A stretch of DNA of 64,000 nucleotides from Aquibium sp. A9E412 (GTDB lineage Bacteria > Pseudomonadota > Alphaproteobacteria > Rhizobiales > Rhizobiaceae), in contig NZ_JAOAOP010000009.1 in the NCBI RefSeq assembly GCF_030398335.1, positions 1 to 64,000 of the forward strand. The letters are read 5' to 3'. Of this stretch, positions 17,301 through 25,932 are shown piece after piece (the first letter of the stretch is position 1; the number at the start of each line of letters is the position of its first letter). Below the pieces are notes generated by a model that worked only from the letters and a program-made list of their open reading frames with translations, had not been told where the DNA came from and did no database searches. Made by a program: the position numbers and the translations under genes.

Positions 17301-18323
17301 CTACCTGCCTGCCGCACTTTCATGCTCCAGGCGGTCGAGGATCGTGTCCACGACAAACTTGACCGCGCGGCGGTAGTTGAGCGTGTAGATGTCCGCCGGG
17401 CACGAAACCTCTTGCCAGCCGCCGGACAGAGGCACCTCGGGCGGCGTCAGGCCTTCGAGGATGGGTGTGTCCTCATCGAAAACCGCCGTTTCCAGTTTAA
17501 GGATGTCCTCGATGGTTCCGCCCTGGAACTGGCTGTCGATCGCCACGCCCCAGTGGATGACGCATTCGGTGCGGCTGACCGGCGTGGGGAAATCGACCAG
17601 GTAGCGCTTGCCGGTCTCGCCGTAGTCGTAAAGGATGGCAGCGAAGCCCGGCGCATAGCTGTGATAGTGCATCATCGCATTGCCGATGCTGGAAAAATGG
17701 GCCTGCTCGACTTGGTCGTACTGGAAGGACACCGACAGGCGGCGCCCGTCCCGCTTCACGTCCAGCGCCGGAATTGCGGAGGGGACATTGCCCATCGTTG
17801 CCTTGTGAACGAAGGGGAAGTGGGCCATGTCCCGGAAGTTCTCAGTCGCCGCCATGAACCCGCAGCGGGCCGGTATCGGCGCCGCCGGTCGCCATTCCAG
17901 ATCCAGACCGTCCAGTTCCGGCGGAGAGGGAATGTCGAAGAACGGTTCGTCGAGGCATGTCCATACATGCTCGTAGCGCTCCACCACCCGGTAGCCGCCG
18001 ATCCGGGCATTTGGCGGAATGGGGCTGGACGGGTCGAGAGAAGGGATATGCGTGCACATGCCGCTCGATCCATCGAACGACCAGCCGTGATAGGGGCACT
18101 GGATGCCGTGATCAGTCACGGTGCCTGCTGCCAGGTCCGCGCCGCGGTGGATGCAGCGCCGATCCGTAACCTGAGCCCTGCCGCTCTTGTCGCGAAACAC
18201 CACAAGATCGTGGTCAAGCAGCCGCGCCGCCTTCGGCGTATCGATGTCACAGCTTCTGGCGACGACAAACCAGCAATGGCGATACGCACGCCAGAGGTTG
18301 TCGGGGCTGTAGCGTTCGTTCAT
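17301..18323 (-). CDS. Rieske non-heme iron oxygenase, VanA-like (probable demethylase/monooxygenase)
   Basis: A 340-residue terminal oxygenase. The Rieske cluster ligands are Cys57/His59 (CIHRGADL) and Cys76/His79 (CPYHGW). The mononuclear iron site is NFRDMAHFPFVH, which fits N-x2-D-x2-H-x4-H. Length and architecture fit the VanA/ring-demethylase group, which removes O- or N-methyl groups or hydroxylates a ring using electrons from the reductase encoded next door. Start ATG 18323 (MNERYSPDNLWRAY). The neighbourhood (deacetylase-fold hydrolase, two SDRs, branched-chain-type importer) suggests an imported heterocyclic or methylated nitrogen compound as substrate. Confidence 0.92.
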   Translation of the reverse strand: MNERYSPDNLWRAYRHCWFVVARSCDIDTPKAARLLDHDLVVFRDKSGRAQVTDRRCIHRGADLAAGTVTDHGIQCPYHGWSFDGSSGMCTHIPSLDPSSPIPPNARIGGYRVVERYEHVWTCLDEPFFDIPSPPELDGLDLEWRPAAPIPARCGFMAATENFRDMAHFPFVHKATMGNVPSAIPALDVKRDGRRLSVSFQYDQVEQAHFSSIGNAMMHYHSYAPGFAAILYDYGETGKRYLVDFPTPVSRTECVIHWGVAIDSQFQGGTIEDILKLETAVFDEDTPILEGLTPPEVPLSGGWQEVSCPADIYTLNYRRAVKFVVDTILDRLEHESAAGR

Positions 18324-18341
18324 CGGAACAACTCCTTGTTC

Positions 18342-19223
18342 TCAAACGGCAGGAGTGGGCTGGCACAGCCCTCTTGGAGACAGGGAAAGGGAGCGCACAT
18401 GGCTGGCGATCTCGTGCATCGGAGCGATCCACACGTCGCCGCACTCGATCGCGTAGCGCATGAGTCCCTGTAGTGCGGCAGCACGGCCGGGACGGCCGGA
18501 AAGGAACGGGTGGCAGGTCAATACCCACAGCCCGCCCGCTTCGCGCATAGCGTCGAGCTCCGACTGGAACAATTCGATTGTCTTTTGCGGTGTTTCTATT
18601 AATCCCGTTCCTGAAAAATCAGGCACGAAACAGTATTGCTGCCAGTCGTCCAGAATCCAGTTTATCGGCAATTCGACGACAGATTTGCCGCCACCGCAAT
18701 CGAGCTCGTACGGATGATCAGAATCCATGAGGCTGGAGTCGTATAAGAAACCGTACTCCTCTATGAGTCTCGGCGTGTGCCAGTTCATCTCCCAGATTGG
18801 CGCCCGATAGCCTTTTGGCGCGACGCCAAGCACGGTGTTCAGCGCGTCGAGTCCTCGTTCCATGTGACCCCGCTCTTCCGCTTCGCTTAGGCCCGCGAGC
18901 GGTTCATGCAGATAGCCGTGGTGCCCGACCTCGTGCCCTTCGTCGACGATGCGGCGAATCTGATCGGGATAGCGCTGCGCCACGTAGCCCGGGACATAGA
19001 ATGAACTCGTGATGCCGACAGCCTTTAGCGAATCGAGAATTCGCGGCACGCCAACCATCGGCCCGTATGCCTGATGCGTAATCGTGGCCATGCGCTCGGC
19101 CAGCTTCGGATTTGTGACGAGAAGAGGGCTTTCGGCATCAACATCGAAGGTAAACGCAACTGCCGCCTTCTTGCCGCCGGGCCATTCTACTGGCTCGGCA
19201 GGACGAAATACCGGTTTTGTCAT
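18342..19223 (-). CDS. polysaccharide deacetylase-fold hydrolase (PuuE/PgdA-like, possible cyclic-imide or amide hydrolase)
   Basis: A 293-residue NodB-homology enzyme. The metal-binding set is visible as FTFDVDAES (Asp) and GHEVGHHGYLHEPL (two His). GYRAPIWEMNWHT and the C-terminal LWVLTCHPFLSGRPGR complete the site. There is no signal peptide, so it is cytoplasmic. These features match the allantoinase PuuE / cyclic imide hydrolase / HpPgdA branch rather than chitin deacetylases. A ring-opening or deacylation role in the same pathway as the Rieske enzyme is therefore plausible. The start is one of two adjacent ATGs (19223 or 19226) after AAGGTGG. It follows the SDR gene at 19250 by 26 bp. 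Confidence 0.85.
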   Translation of the reverse strand: MTKPVFRPAEPVEWPGGKKAAVAFTFDVDAESPLLVTNPKLAERMATITHQAYGPMVGVPRILDSLKAVGITSSFYVPGYVAQRYPDQIRRIVDEGHEVGHHGYLHEPLAGLSEAEERGHMERGLDALNTVLGVAPKGYRAPIWEMNWHTPRLIEEYGFLYDSSLMDSDHPYELDCGGGKSVVELPINWILDDWQQYCFVPDFSGTGLIETPQKTIELFQSELDAMREAGGLWVLTCHPFLSGRPGRAAALQGLMRYAIECGDVWIAPMHEIASHVRSLSLSPRGLCQPTPAV

Positions 19224-19249
19224 CATGGCCACCTTGTCGGTTTGATGGT

Positions 19250-19984
19250 TCAGAGGCGATGGCGAAAGTAGCCGCCGCTGCAATGGATGGTCTGACCGAT
19301 GGCCGCCCCGAGGTCCGGCCGGCACAGCAGCGCGACGAGGCGCGCCATGGCCTCACACGACCCCAGCGCACCCGAAGGCACGATTTCAGCAGCCCTGCTC
19401 CGCAATCCCTCCTGCGACAGCCCGAGCGCCGCGGCATCGCAAGCCAGCCATTGCGGATCGTCGAGAAATGCCGGCGCAACCGCGTTGACGGCAATCCCTC
19501 TGGGGCCCAGCTCACATGCAAGGCCGCGGACAAGCAGATCGATACCGGCCGACGCTGCCGACAGGCCCGCGAGGTCTCTCGCACCCGTCGACCAACCGGA
19601 GGACAGCAAGACGACCCTTCCCTGGCCGGATTCGGCTAGCAACTCGGCAGCACCCTGGACGACAAGGAAGCTGGAGGTCAGCATCCCGTCGATCTGCCGC
19701 CAGAACGGCCGGCTATCCTCGTCGAAAAGACCGGTCGGCTCCGGCTCGGCATGGCAAGCCACAACCGCGTCGAGACCGCCGTGCCGTCTCTTGATCTCGC
19801 CCATCATCGCAGCGATCTCGGTGGCGCATTGCAGATGGGCATGCAGCCCAACCTTGCCGGATCCGAGGTCATCGCCGACGACACACATGCCACGAGCACG
19901 CAACTCGGCGACGACCGCCCGGCCCGGGCCGGTGCCCGCTCCCGTTACGAGCACGGCGTTTCGACGTTCAGCGGCCGGCATCAC
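19250..19984 (-). CDS. SDR-family protein lacking the catalytic Tyr-Lys motif
   Basis: A 244-residue short-chain dehydrogenase/reductase-fold protein. The nucleotide-binding motif LVTGAGTGPG and the strand VVLLSSGWS are present, and the C-terminus (GQTIHCSGGYFRHRL) is normal. The catalytic YxxxK motif is replaced by GLSAASAGIDLLVRG, so both the tyrosine and lysine are absent. It may be a non-catalytic subunit, a binding protein or an enzyme with altered chemistry. It overlaps the upstream SDR gene by 4 bp (ATGA), so the two are coupled and may form a heteromer. The start ATG 19984 is fixed by that overlap. Confidence 0.82.
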   Translation of the reverse strand: MMPAAERRNAVLVTGAGTGPGRAVVAELRARGMCVVGDDLGSGKVGLHAHLQCATEIAAMMGEIKRRHGGLDAVVACHAEPEPTGLFDEDSRPFWRQIDGMLTSSFLVVQGAAELLAESGQGRVVLLSSGWSTGARDLAGLSAASAGIDLLVRGLACELGPRGIAVNAVAPAFLDDPQWLACDAAALGLSQEGLRSRAAEIVPSGALGSCEAMARLVALLCRPDLGAAIGQTIHCSGGYFRHRL

Positions 19985-20679
19985 ATCACCGTCCCGCTGT
20001 TGATCGAGATCAGACCGCCATCAAGGAACATGCCGTCCTCGATGAGCGCCACCACCGCCAGCGCAACCTCCTCCGGATGCGCGATGCGACGCGCCGGCAG
20101 AGTCTCGGTGAAGGATGGCTGTCGCTCCCAGGAGTCGGCAGCAAGCAGCGGCGTGTCGGTAGGCCCCGGCGCGACGGCATTTACCCGCACGCCCCTGGCA
20201 GCGACCTCAAGGGCGGCAGTCCTCGTCAGCGCCAGCGCGGCAGCCTTCGCACTAGCGTAGTGGGTGTCCCCGCCGGCGGCGACAAGGGCTCGCTCGGACG
20301 CTATCGTTACGAAGCTGCCCGCCCCGCGCGCCGCCATCCCCGGAAGCGTTGCCCGCATCATGTTGTAGACCCCACCGACATGGGTGCGGATCATGCGGCG
20401 CCAGGTTTCCGGCGTTATCGATTCCAGCGGCATCTCTTCATAGTGGCCGGCGCAGGCCACGACGGCGCTGACCGGTCCTAGGCGCGATTCGGCCTCGGCA
20501 ACGGCGGAGCGCACGGCAACCTCATCCGAAACGTCGAGACGGCGCCCGTAGTCGAAGCCGCTCTCGTCGCGGAAATCAAAGTTGGCGACTCTCCACCCTG
20601 CCGCCTGCATCCTGTGGGCGACGCATTGTCCGATGCCACTCCCCGCACCGGTCACAATTGCCGAACCGTTGGGTTCCAC
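19981..20679 (-). CDS. short-chain dehydrogenase/reductase (SDR)
   Basis: A 232-residue classical SDR. The cofactor motif IVTGAGSGIGQ, the VVACAGHYE segment (NAG position), the active-site serine strand FVTIASERAL and the catalytic Tyr/Lys in THYASAKAAAL are all present. RVNAVAPGPTDTPLL follows. It would oxidise an alcohol or reduce a ketone with NAD(P). It is the first gene of the minus-strand enzyme operon (SDR, SDR-like, deacetylase-fold hydrolase, Rieske oxygenase, reductase, DUF1989). An operator-like site shared with the ABC operon lies about 80 bp upstream. Confidence 0.92.
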   Translation of the reverse strand: MEPNGSAIVTGAGSGIGQCVAHRMQAAGWRVANFDFRDESGFDYGRRLDVSDEVAVRSAVAEAESRLGPVSAVVACAGHYEEMPLESITPETWRRMIRTHVGGVYNMMRATLPGMAARGAGSFVTIASERALVAAGGDTHYASAKAAALALTRTAALEVAARGVRVNAVAPGPTDTPLLAADSWERQPSFTETLPARRIAHPEEVALAVVALIEDGMFLDGGLISINSGTVM

Positions 20680-21318
20680 TTGCCTGCTCCCTATGGCGAC
20701 GGCGCCCGACCTCTACACGCACCGCAGTGGCTGACTGTTCGACAACGTTAGTCGAAGCCAAAACGTTTTGTCAAACGCTATAATCGCGAATGGCACGGCC
20801 AGGAACCGCCTGGCGCCCGCGGGAGCAAACTAGGAAAAGAATCCAGTGTTGGGAGACGGCACGAACGCAAGCTCCACCTTGGGGGCGCGCGGCCTCGAAA
20901 CGCCCGTCTCGAGCCAGCGAAGACCGTCTGAGACAAATCGGGACAGCAAGCGGAACGCTCTCACCAACGAGGACGGCGAGGCGCATCGCCCTTTCTGGCG
21001 ACGGCGCCAAATGGCGTCGCTGCCGTCGTGGGCAGCTTGCTCGCCGTCCGTTTCGGCATGGGAGCCAACGCGCTGCCGGCCGTTGGCGGAACCTTGGGAA
21101 CGGGAGACGATGTGTGCTTGATGTCTCGTGTTGCGTCATCGGCGATCGTGATTTTTGCCTGCGGGGCTCGCCTGCCCTGGGGGAAGCCGGAGCAGCGAGG
21201 CCGGACTTGGCGGCGGGCGGTGCCGGTGGCAGTCAACGTCGCGCGAAGGGCGCAGGGGTCGGAGTGGAAGCTCGCTCCGGCGACGTTGAGCCACGCCGCC
21301 GGGTCCCTGCGCACGGAA
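20680..21318. other. 639-bp gap: promoter region of the SDR operon, no confident gene
   Basis: Between the SDR operon and the end of the LivM-like gene I see the operator/promoter at 20760-20780 and no convincing gene. Open frames exist on both strands around 20790-21320. None shows family motifs, and none has a good start with ribosome site. Part (about 20990-21180) reads as low-complexity alanine/glycine-rich sequence and may be a decayed gene. Confidence 0.4.
20760..20774 (-). promoter_or_regulatory. LacI-type operator over -35 of the SDR operon
   Basis: On the minus strand this reads TTGACAAAACGTTTT. The palindrome AAAACGTTTT has the central CG typical of LacI-family operators and overlaps a consensus -35 hexamer TTGACA. 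A weak -10-like hexamer follows 18 bases later, about 80 bp before the first SDR gene. The identical 15 bases occur at 26058-26072 before the branched-chain-type ABC operon, next to a LacI-family gene. A further AACGTT lies at about 20745. Confidence 0.7.
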
Positions 21319-22359
21319 TCACAGACGCGTGCGAAACGGCAGACGGGGTATCTTCAACCATGCCGCAATGCCGTGCGGCAGCCAGATGGTGGAGGCGACG
21401 ACAATCACGCCCAGAATCAGAAGCCGATACTCTCCGAATTCGCGGAGCAACTCGTTCCCGATCGTGATGACGAATGCTCCGAGAATAACGCCGGGAAAAC
21501 GCCCCATGCCGCCGACGCAGAGCATGGTCATGGCGATCAGGAAAAATTCGTTGCCGAGCACCGTCGGCGCGATCACCCCCAGATAATTCGCATAGAGCGC
21601 ACCGGCCAGACCGGTCAGACCCGCCGAGATCACAAAGGACAGAAGCCGGTAGCGCACCTCGTTCACACCCAGCACGCGTGCTGCCTGTTCGGCATCGCGC
21701 AGGGCGATGAAGGCCAACCCCATGCGGCCGCGCAGCAGCACGAAGTAAATCAGCCATACACAGAAGGACGCAATCGCCAGCATCAGGAAGAACCATGCCG
21801 TCTTGTCCGCTGATGTGAGGCTGTATCCAAACAGTTCCAGCGGCTGTCCACCCATCAGGCCCGCTGACCCGCCCGTTCCGTGATTGCGACCAAGTTGCAA
21901 CAACGTCGGAAAGGCCAAGTGCACCGCGAAGGTGAACAGAGCCACGTACTCGCCGCGCAGTCTCAGACATGGCAGACCGACGAGCAGGCCAAAGGACGCC
22001 GAGGCCGCGACGGCGACGAAAAGCGAGGGCAAGGCACCCAATCCCGCCTGAAGCGCGAGCATCTGGCTCGCGTAGCCGCCGACGGCGAAAAACACGAGCT
22101 GACCGAAATTCATCAGCCCCGCGTAGCCCATCAGCAGATCCCAGCTGGCCACGACCACACACCATATCAGAGCGAGGATCAGGATATGCAGCAGATAGTT
22201 GCTCTCGATCGCCAGGCCGAGGCCCGCAAGGCAGGCAACCGACGTCGCGAAAGCGATTTGGCTGCGCCGCAGAAAACCGGCCTGTTGCACGGAGCCGTGG
22301 TCGACGTCGTTCACCGTCTTGCCGGACGCGCTGCTCCGGATTGAATCGAGGACACTCAT
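21319..22359 (-). CDS. branched-chain amino acid-type ABC transporter permease, LivM-like
   Basis: A 346-residue membrane permease with about ten hydrophobic segments. Family hallmarks include WDLLMGYAGLMNFGQ and GAFVITIGNELLREF. It has a long hydrophilic N-terminus of about 35 residues before the first membrane segment. The ATG at 22359 overlaps the LivH-like stop by 4 bp (ATGA), which decides the start against a longer open frame. It forms the membrane channel together with the LivH-like protein and is the last gene of the five-gene ABC operon. HAAT-type transporters also carry aromatic compounds and amides, so the ligand may be the substrate of the Rieske pathway. Confidence 0.92.
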   Translation of the reverse strand: MSVLDSIRSSASGKTVNDVDHGSVQQAGFLRRSQIAFATSVACLAGLGLAIESNYLLHILILALIWCVVVASWDLLMGYAGLMNFGQLVFFAVGGYASQMLALQAGLGALPSLFVAVAASASFGLLVGLPCLRLRGEYVALFTFAVHLAFPTLLQLGRNHGTGGSAGLMGGQPLELFGYSLTSADKTAWFFLMLAIASFCVWLIYFVLLRGRMGLAFIALRDAEQAARVLGVNEVRYRLLSFVISAGLTGLAGALYANYLGVIAPTVLGNEFFLIAMTMLCVGGMGRFPGVILGAFVITIGNELLREFGEYRLLILGVIVVASTIWLPHGIAAWLKIPRLPFRTRL

Positions 22360-23225
22360 ACGCCCCAAACTCCAAGCAAGCCCTTCGGTCGCACCATGAG
22401 GACAATGACCAGAACCAGGAGCCAGACCAGCATCGTCCAGCTCGTGCCGAGGTAATAAATCACCGCCGTCTCGGTGACTCCTAGAATAAGCGCGGCGATC
22501 AGCGCCCCGTTGATGCTGCCGAGCCCGCCGAATACAACGATCACGAATGCCTTGAGGAACAAAGGCCAACCGGCTTGCGGCGATACAAGGGTGACCGGCG
22601 AGAGCGTGAGCGCGGCTATGCCGACCAACACGAGCGAGAGACCGAAGGCGACCGCGAACACCCGATCAACGCCGATGCCCACCATCGAAGCTCCCTGCAT
22701 GTCCTGCGAGACTGCCCGCATCGCCTGTCCCAACGGCGCCGTGCGCAGGAATAGCTCCAGGGCTACGATCGCCACTATGGCAATGAAGAATATCGCGATC
22801 TCCTGAACCCCGATGAACATCGGTCCCATTTGCACAACGTTCGAGGAGATCGGTGGAATGCTGCGTTGCTCCGGGCCGAAAGCGACCAGCGCCGCATTGT
22901 CGAGGATAAGGGCTAGCCCGAGCGTCCCCATCATGCTGACCAGCTTCCAGTTTTCGGACTGGCGCAGGCGGCGAATGACGAGATGATCGACCACCAGCCC
23001 GATCAGAAACAGGGCCGGGAGCAACACCATGGCAGCGACCGCGTAGTTGAGCTCCAGCCGCACCACGAGGAACCAGGCCAGATATGCCGCCATCATGTAA
23101 AACGAGCCATAGGCAAAATTCAGGATACGCGAGGTGCCGTAGACCAGTGAAAGCCCCGCTGCGAAGACCGCATAAACGGTTCCGGTGATGATGCCGGAGA
23201 CCAGAATGAATATCGCTTCAGACAC
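22356..23225 (-). CDS. branched-chain amino acid-type ABC transporter permease, LivH-like
   Basis: A 289-residue inner-membrane permease. The hallmark N-terminus LVSGIITGTVYAVFAAGLSL and GTSRILNFAYGSFYMMAAYL are clear, and VVFGGLGSINGALIAALILG near residue 235 is typical of LivH. About eight membrane segments are expected. Its ATG directly abuts the LivF-like stop, and its end overlaps the LivM-like start, showing tight coupling. Confidence 0.93.
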   Translation of the reverse strand: MSEAIFILVSGIITGTVYAVFAAGLSLVYGTSRILNFAYGSFYMMAAYLAWFLVVRLELNYAVAAMVLLPALFLIGLVVDHLVIRRLRQSENWKLVSMMGTLGLALILDNAALVAFGPEQRSIPPISSNVVQMGPMFIGVQEIAIFFIAIVAIVALELFLRTAPLGQAMRAVSQDMQGASMVGIGVDRVFAVAFGLSLVLVGIAALTLSPVTLVSPQAGWPLFLKAFVIVVFGGLGSINGALIAALILGVTETAVIYYLGTSWTMLVWLLVLVIVLMVRPKGLLGVWGV

Positions 23226-23906
23226 TCATACCTCCATGTCTTGGAGAATTGCGGCCGGATTCTCGCGCTTCAGTGCTCCCTCCTCGATCCGCCAAACCTT
23301 GCTCAGATGTGGACGGATGAGATCGAGGCTCTGCTCGACCAGGAGAACCGTGATGCCGGTGCGGTTGATCTCGACAACCGCGTCCATGAGGGTTGCAGTC
23401 AGTTTCGGCGACAAGCCCAGGGACGGCTCGTCCAGCGCGATGCAATCCGGCGCCGACATCAGGCCGCGCGCCATTGCCAGCATCTGAGCCTCGCCGCCGG
23501 ACAAGCTGCCGGCGCGTTGGCTGCGCCTCTCGGCCAGCCTCGGAAACAATGCGTGAACAAACTCAAGATTGCGCGATCGCACTTTCTGGGCACGCGGCAG
23601 ATAGGCTCCGAGCATGAGGTTTTCGTGCACGGTCATATCGTTGAACAGTCGCCGGTCCTCCGCGACGTAGACCAGGCCGCGCGAGGCCATGGCGGCCGCG
23701 CCGAGCCCGGTCACGTCCTCGCCCTTGAACTCCACCTTGCCGCTGTCGGGACGCAGCAGCCCGCACACGGTCTTCAGGAACGTGCTTTTTCCATGCCCGT
23801 TTGGCCCAAGGATTCCGGCGGCCTGCCCGCGCTCCATCCTCAGCGAGACGTTCTGGATGACCTTGAAGTCACCGTATCCGGAGTTGAGCGATTCAATGGA
23901 CAGCAA
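23226..23906 (-). CDS. branched-chain-type ABC transporter ATPase, LivF-like
   Basis: A 226-residue ATPase. Walker A is GPNGHGKST (a His variant seen in this family), the signature is LSGGEAQMLAMARGL, Walker B is CIALDEPSLGLSP and the switch region is VLLVEQSLDL. It overlaps the LivG-like gene by 14 bp. It pairs with the LivG-like ATPase, whose own signature motif is abnormal, so this subunit provides the only canonical C-loop of the heterodimer. Confidence 0.93.
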   Translation of the reverse strand: MLSIESLNSGYGDFKVIQNVSLRMERGQAAGILGPNGHGKSTFLKTVCGLLRPDSGKVEFKGEDVTGLGAAAMASRGLVYVAEDRRLFNDMTVHENLMLGAYLPRAQKVRSRNLEFVHALFPRLAERRSQRAGSLSGGEAQMLAMARGLMSAPDCIALDEPSLGLSPKLTATLMDAVVEINRTGITVLLVEQSLDLIRPHLSKVWRIEEGALKRENPAAILQDMEV

Positions 23907-24627
23907 TAGTGTCTCTCCGAGCCAGGTAGATGTCGTTCACCTGCTCATCGGCCAACACCGCGTCGGGGGTCCCTTCGCAAAGCGTCTCGCCGAAATTGAG
24001 GATGAGAAGCCGATCCGACAGGCGGGTCAGCGCCCGCATCTTGTGTTCGACGATGACGAAGGACAGACCGAGTTTGTCGCGCAACCTTTCGACCAGCGCG
24101 GCGTAATCTTCTATCTCCTGAGCGTTCAGGCCACCAAAGGGTTCGTCCATGAAGACGATGCTCGGCCCGGTGGCCAGCGCCGCGCCAAGCATGATCATCT
24201 TTCGCGTAAGCAGGTCCGCTTCGCCGGCAAGCCGGTAGCGCAGCGACCGCAGGTTCAGAAGCTCGACAATGCTGTCGGTCCGCTTCCGTCCGTCCTCTTC
24301 GGTGCCGGAGGTTCCGAACGTACCGCCGACGCGGATGTTCGTTTCCACGTCCAGAGACGCGAAAACCTGCGGGATCTGAAACGTACGGGCGAGGCCGAGA
24401 CCCGACAGGCGATGAAGCGGCAAGCGGTCTATGCGCCTGCCATCCATCGCAATGGATCCGGCCGAGGGACGCAAGACACCGGTGCAGACATTCAGCAATG
24501 TGCTCTTGCCTGCGCCATTGGGACCGGCAATCCCCAGCACTTCCCCTCGGGCGACCTCGAAACTGACTTCCTTGAGGGCATGAAAATTTCCGAACCGCCT
24601 GCTGAGACCTTGTGCGGTGAAGGCCAT
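23893..24627 (-). CDS. branched-chain-type ABC transporter ATPase, LivG-like, with degenerate signature motif
   Basis: A 244-residue ATPase with Walker A GPNGAGKST, the FQIPQVFASL Q-loop region, Walker B SIVFMDEPFGGLN and switch VIVEHKM. The LSGGQ signature expected before Walker B is replaced by ADLLTRKMIMLGAALA, with no glycine. ABC heterodimers with one degenerate composite site are known, but this is unusual for LivG. It is the first ATPase gene after the binding-protein gene, with a 99-bp gap. ATG 24627 starts MAFTAQGLSRRFGNF. Confidence 0.9.
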   Translation of the reverse strand: MAFTAQGLSRRFGNFHALKEVSFEVARGEVLGIAGPNGAGKSTLLNVCTGVLRPSAGSIAMDGRRIDRLPLHRLSGLGLARTFQIPQVFASLDVETNIRVGGTFGTSGTEEDGRKRTDSIVELLNLRSLRYRLAGEADLLTRKMIMLGAALATGPSIVFMDEPFGGLNAQEIEDYAALVERLRDKLGLSFVIVEHKMRALTRLSDRLLILNFGETLCEGTPDAVLADEQVNDIYLARRDTIAVH

Positions 24628-24726
24628 GACGCACTCCCGGTGGCGGAGGACTCGCGCCCCGGCCGCCCCTATCGTATTCCTATGCTGGTGATTTGAGCCG
24701 GTCCCCTGCGCGGGAAGCTGGCACGA

Positions 24727-25932
24727 CTACCAGTCGGGGCTTACGAACTCGCCCACCTTCTGCGTGCCGATCATCAGAGGCACGATCTTGCCATCGATTG
24801 CCTGGAGAAATTGCGACGGCTGCGTCTCGTCACCGACGGGAACGAGGTAGTCGTCGTTGAAGGACAGCGTACCGGTCACACCAGCATAGCTGATCTTCAT
24901 GATCTCGTCCCGCACCTTGGCGTAATCCGTCGCATCGCCTGCACGGGTCGCCGCCTCGGCCCAGAGCATCACCTCGTCATACACCTGCCCTGCGATGCTC
25001 AACGGAGGCTGTTCGCCGAACTTCTCCTGCCATGCAGCGGAGAACGCCTCGCCTTGCGCGCCCGGTCTTTGGGCAGAAAGCGTCATGCCCACGATTCCGT
25101 CCAGATTTCCCTGGGAGATCATCTCCGCCAGAGCAGGGGTGGAAACGGCATAGCCGGCATAGACCATCGCTCCGGCGATCGGCGCCTTGCGAAACTGGTC
25201 CAGAAAGGTGCTTACCGAAGCGGGATCGAGCGTTTCAAAGACGATCAGATTGGGACGCTGCATGCGCAGCTTCTGCATCATGGCGGCCCACTGTGTCGTG
25301 CCATACGGCACTTCCTCGGTAAGCGTTACGGTCCAGCCGGCCTCCATCGCCGCCTCCTCGACGCTGGCGGTAAAGCCGACCTCCCAATCGTACGGACCAT
25401 GAAGGATCGCAACGCGGCGCTCGCCGAAGTCTATCCCCGTCGCCATGAGCTGTTCGAATGTGGCCCGACCGTAGTTGCGCTCGACATCCGCGGCCATGAA
25501 GATATTCTCGCAGCCGAGGCGTGCGGTGAGTTCGACCACGGCCGACGTCGCGTTGTTGTTGAGGTAGGGTTGCTCGCGACCGCAGAACGCCGGAATATCC
25601 GGCCCCATCCCGCCATAGCCGTTGATCAGCACGGCAACGTTTTGCCGGTCGACCAGCTCTGACGCCGCAGCCTGCAGCTTGTCCGGCGTCAGGTCACCAA
25701 TGTCGAAGGTGCGAACGGAGACTTCGCTGCCGTTCACGCCGCCTTTTTCGTTGAGATGGTCGACGGCAAGCTCGATGGCTTTGAGCATCACCTGTCCATC
25801 AACGGCATATGGGCCGGTAATCGGAATCGGAGCGCCAATTTCGACAGTCGGCGGCTGCTCGGCCTGTGCGAGCGAGCACATGCCCAGCAACGCCAATGGC
25901 GGCAACAGCAGCCTCATTGCATTCATCGACAT
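24727..25932 (-). CDS. periplasmic binding protein, LivK/HAAT type
   Basis: A 401-residue type-I periplasmic ligand-binding protein that feeds the Liv-like importer. A Sec signal peptide (MRLLLPPLALLGMCSLAQAE) is obvious, with cleavage after AQA. IGAPIPITGPYAVDGQVML and VDHLNEKGGVNG are classical for the family. It is the first gene of the five-gene transporter operon and is divergent from the LacI regulator. A promoter with an operator identical to that of the SDR operon lies about 130 bp upstream. Confidence 0.92.
   Translation of the reverse strand: MSMNAMRLLLPPLALLGMCSLAQAEQPPTVEIGAPIPITGPYAVDGQVMLKAIELAVDHLNEKGGVNGSEVSVRTFDIGDLTPDKLQAAASELVDRQNVAVLINGYGGMGPDIPAFCGREQPYLNNNATSAVVELTARLGCENIFMAADVERNYGRATFEQLMATGIDFGERRVAILHGPYDWEVGFTASVEEAAMEAGWTVTLTEEVPYGTTQWAAMMQKLRMQRPNLIVFETLDPASVSTFLDQFRKAPIAGAMVYAGYAVSTPALAEMISQGNLDGIVGMTLSAQRPGAQGEAFSAAWQEKFGEQPPLSIAGQVYDEVMLWAEAATRAGDATDYAKVRDEIMKISYAGVTGTLSFNDDYLVPVGDETQPSQFLQAIDGKIVPLMIGTQKVGEFVSPDW

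Noticed and set aside
20790-21467. Open frames in the gap before the SDR operon
   Set aside because: No family motif, poor start sites, overlap with the LivM-like gene end and low-complexity composition.
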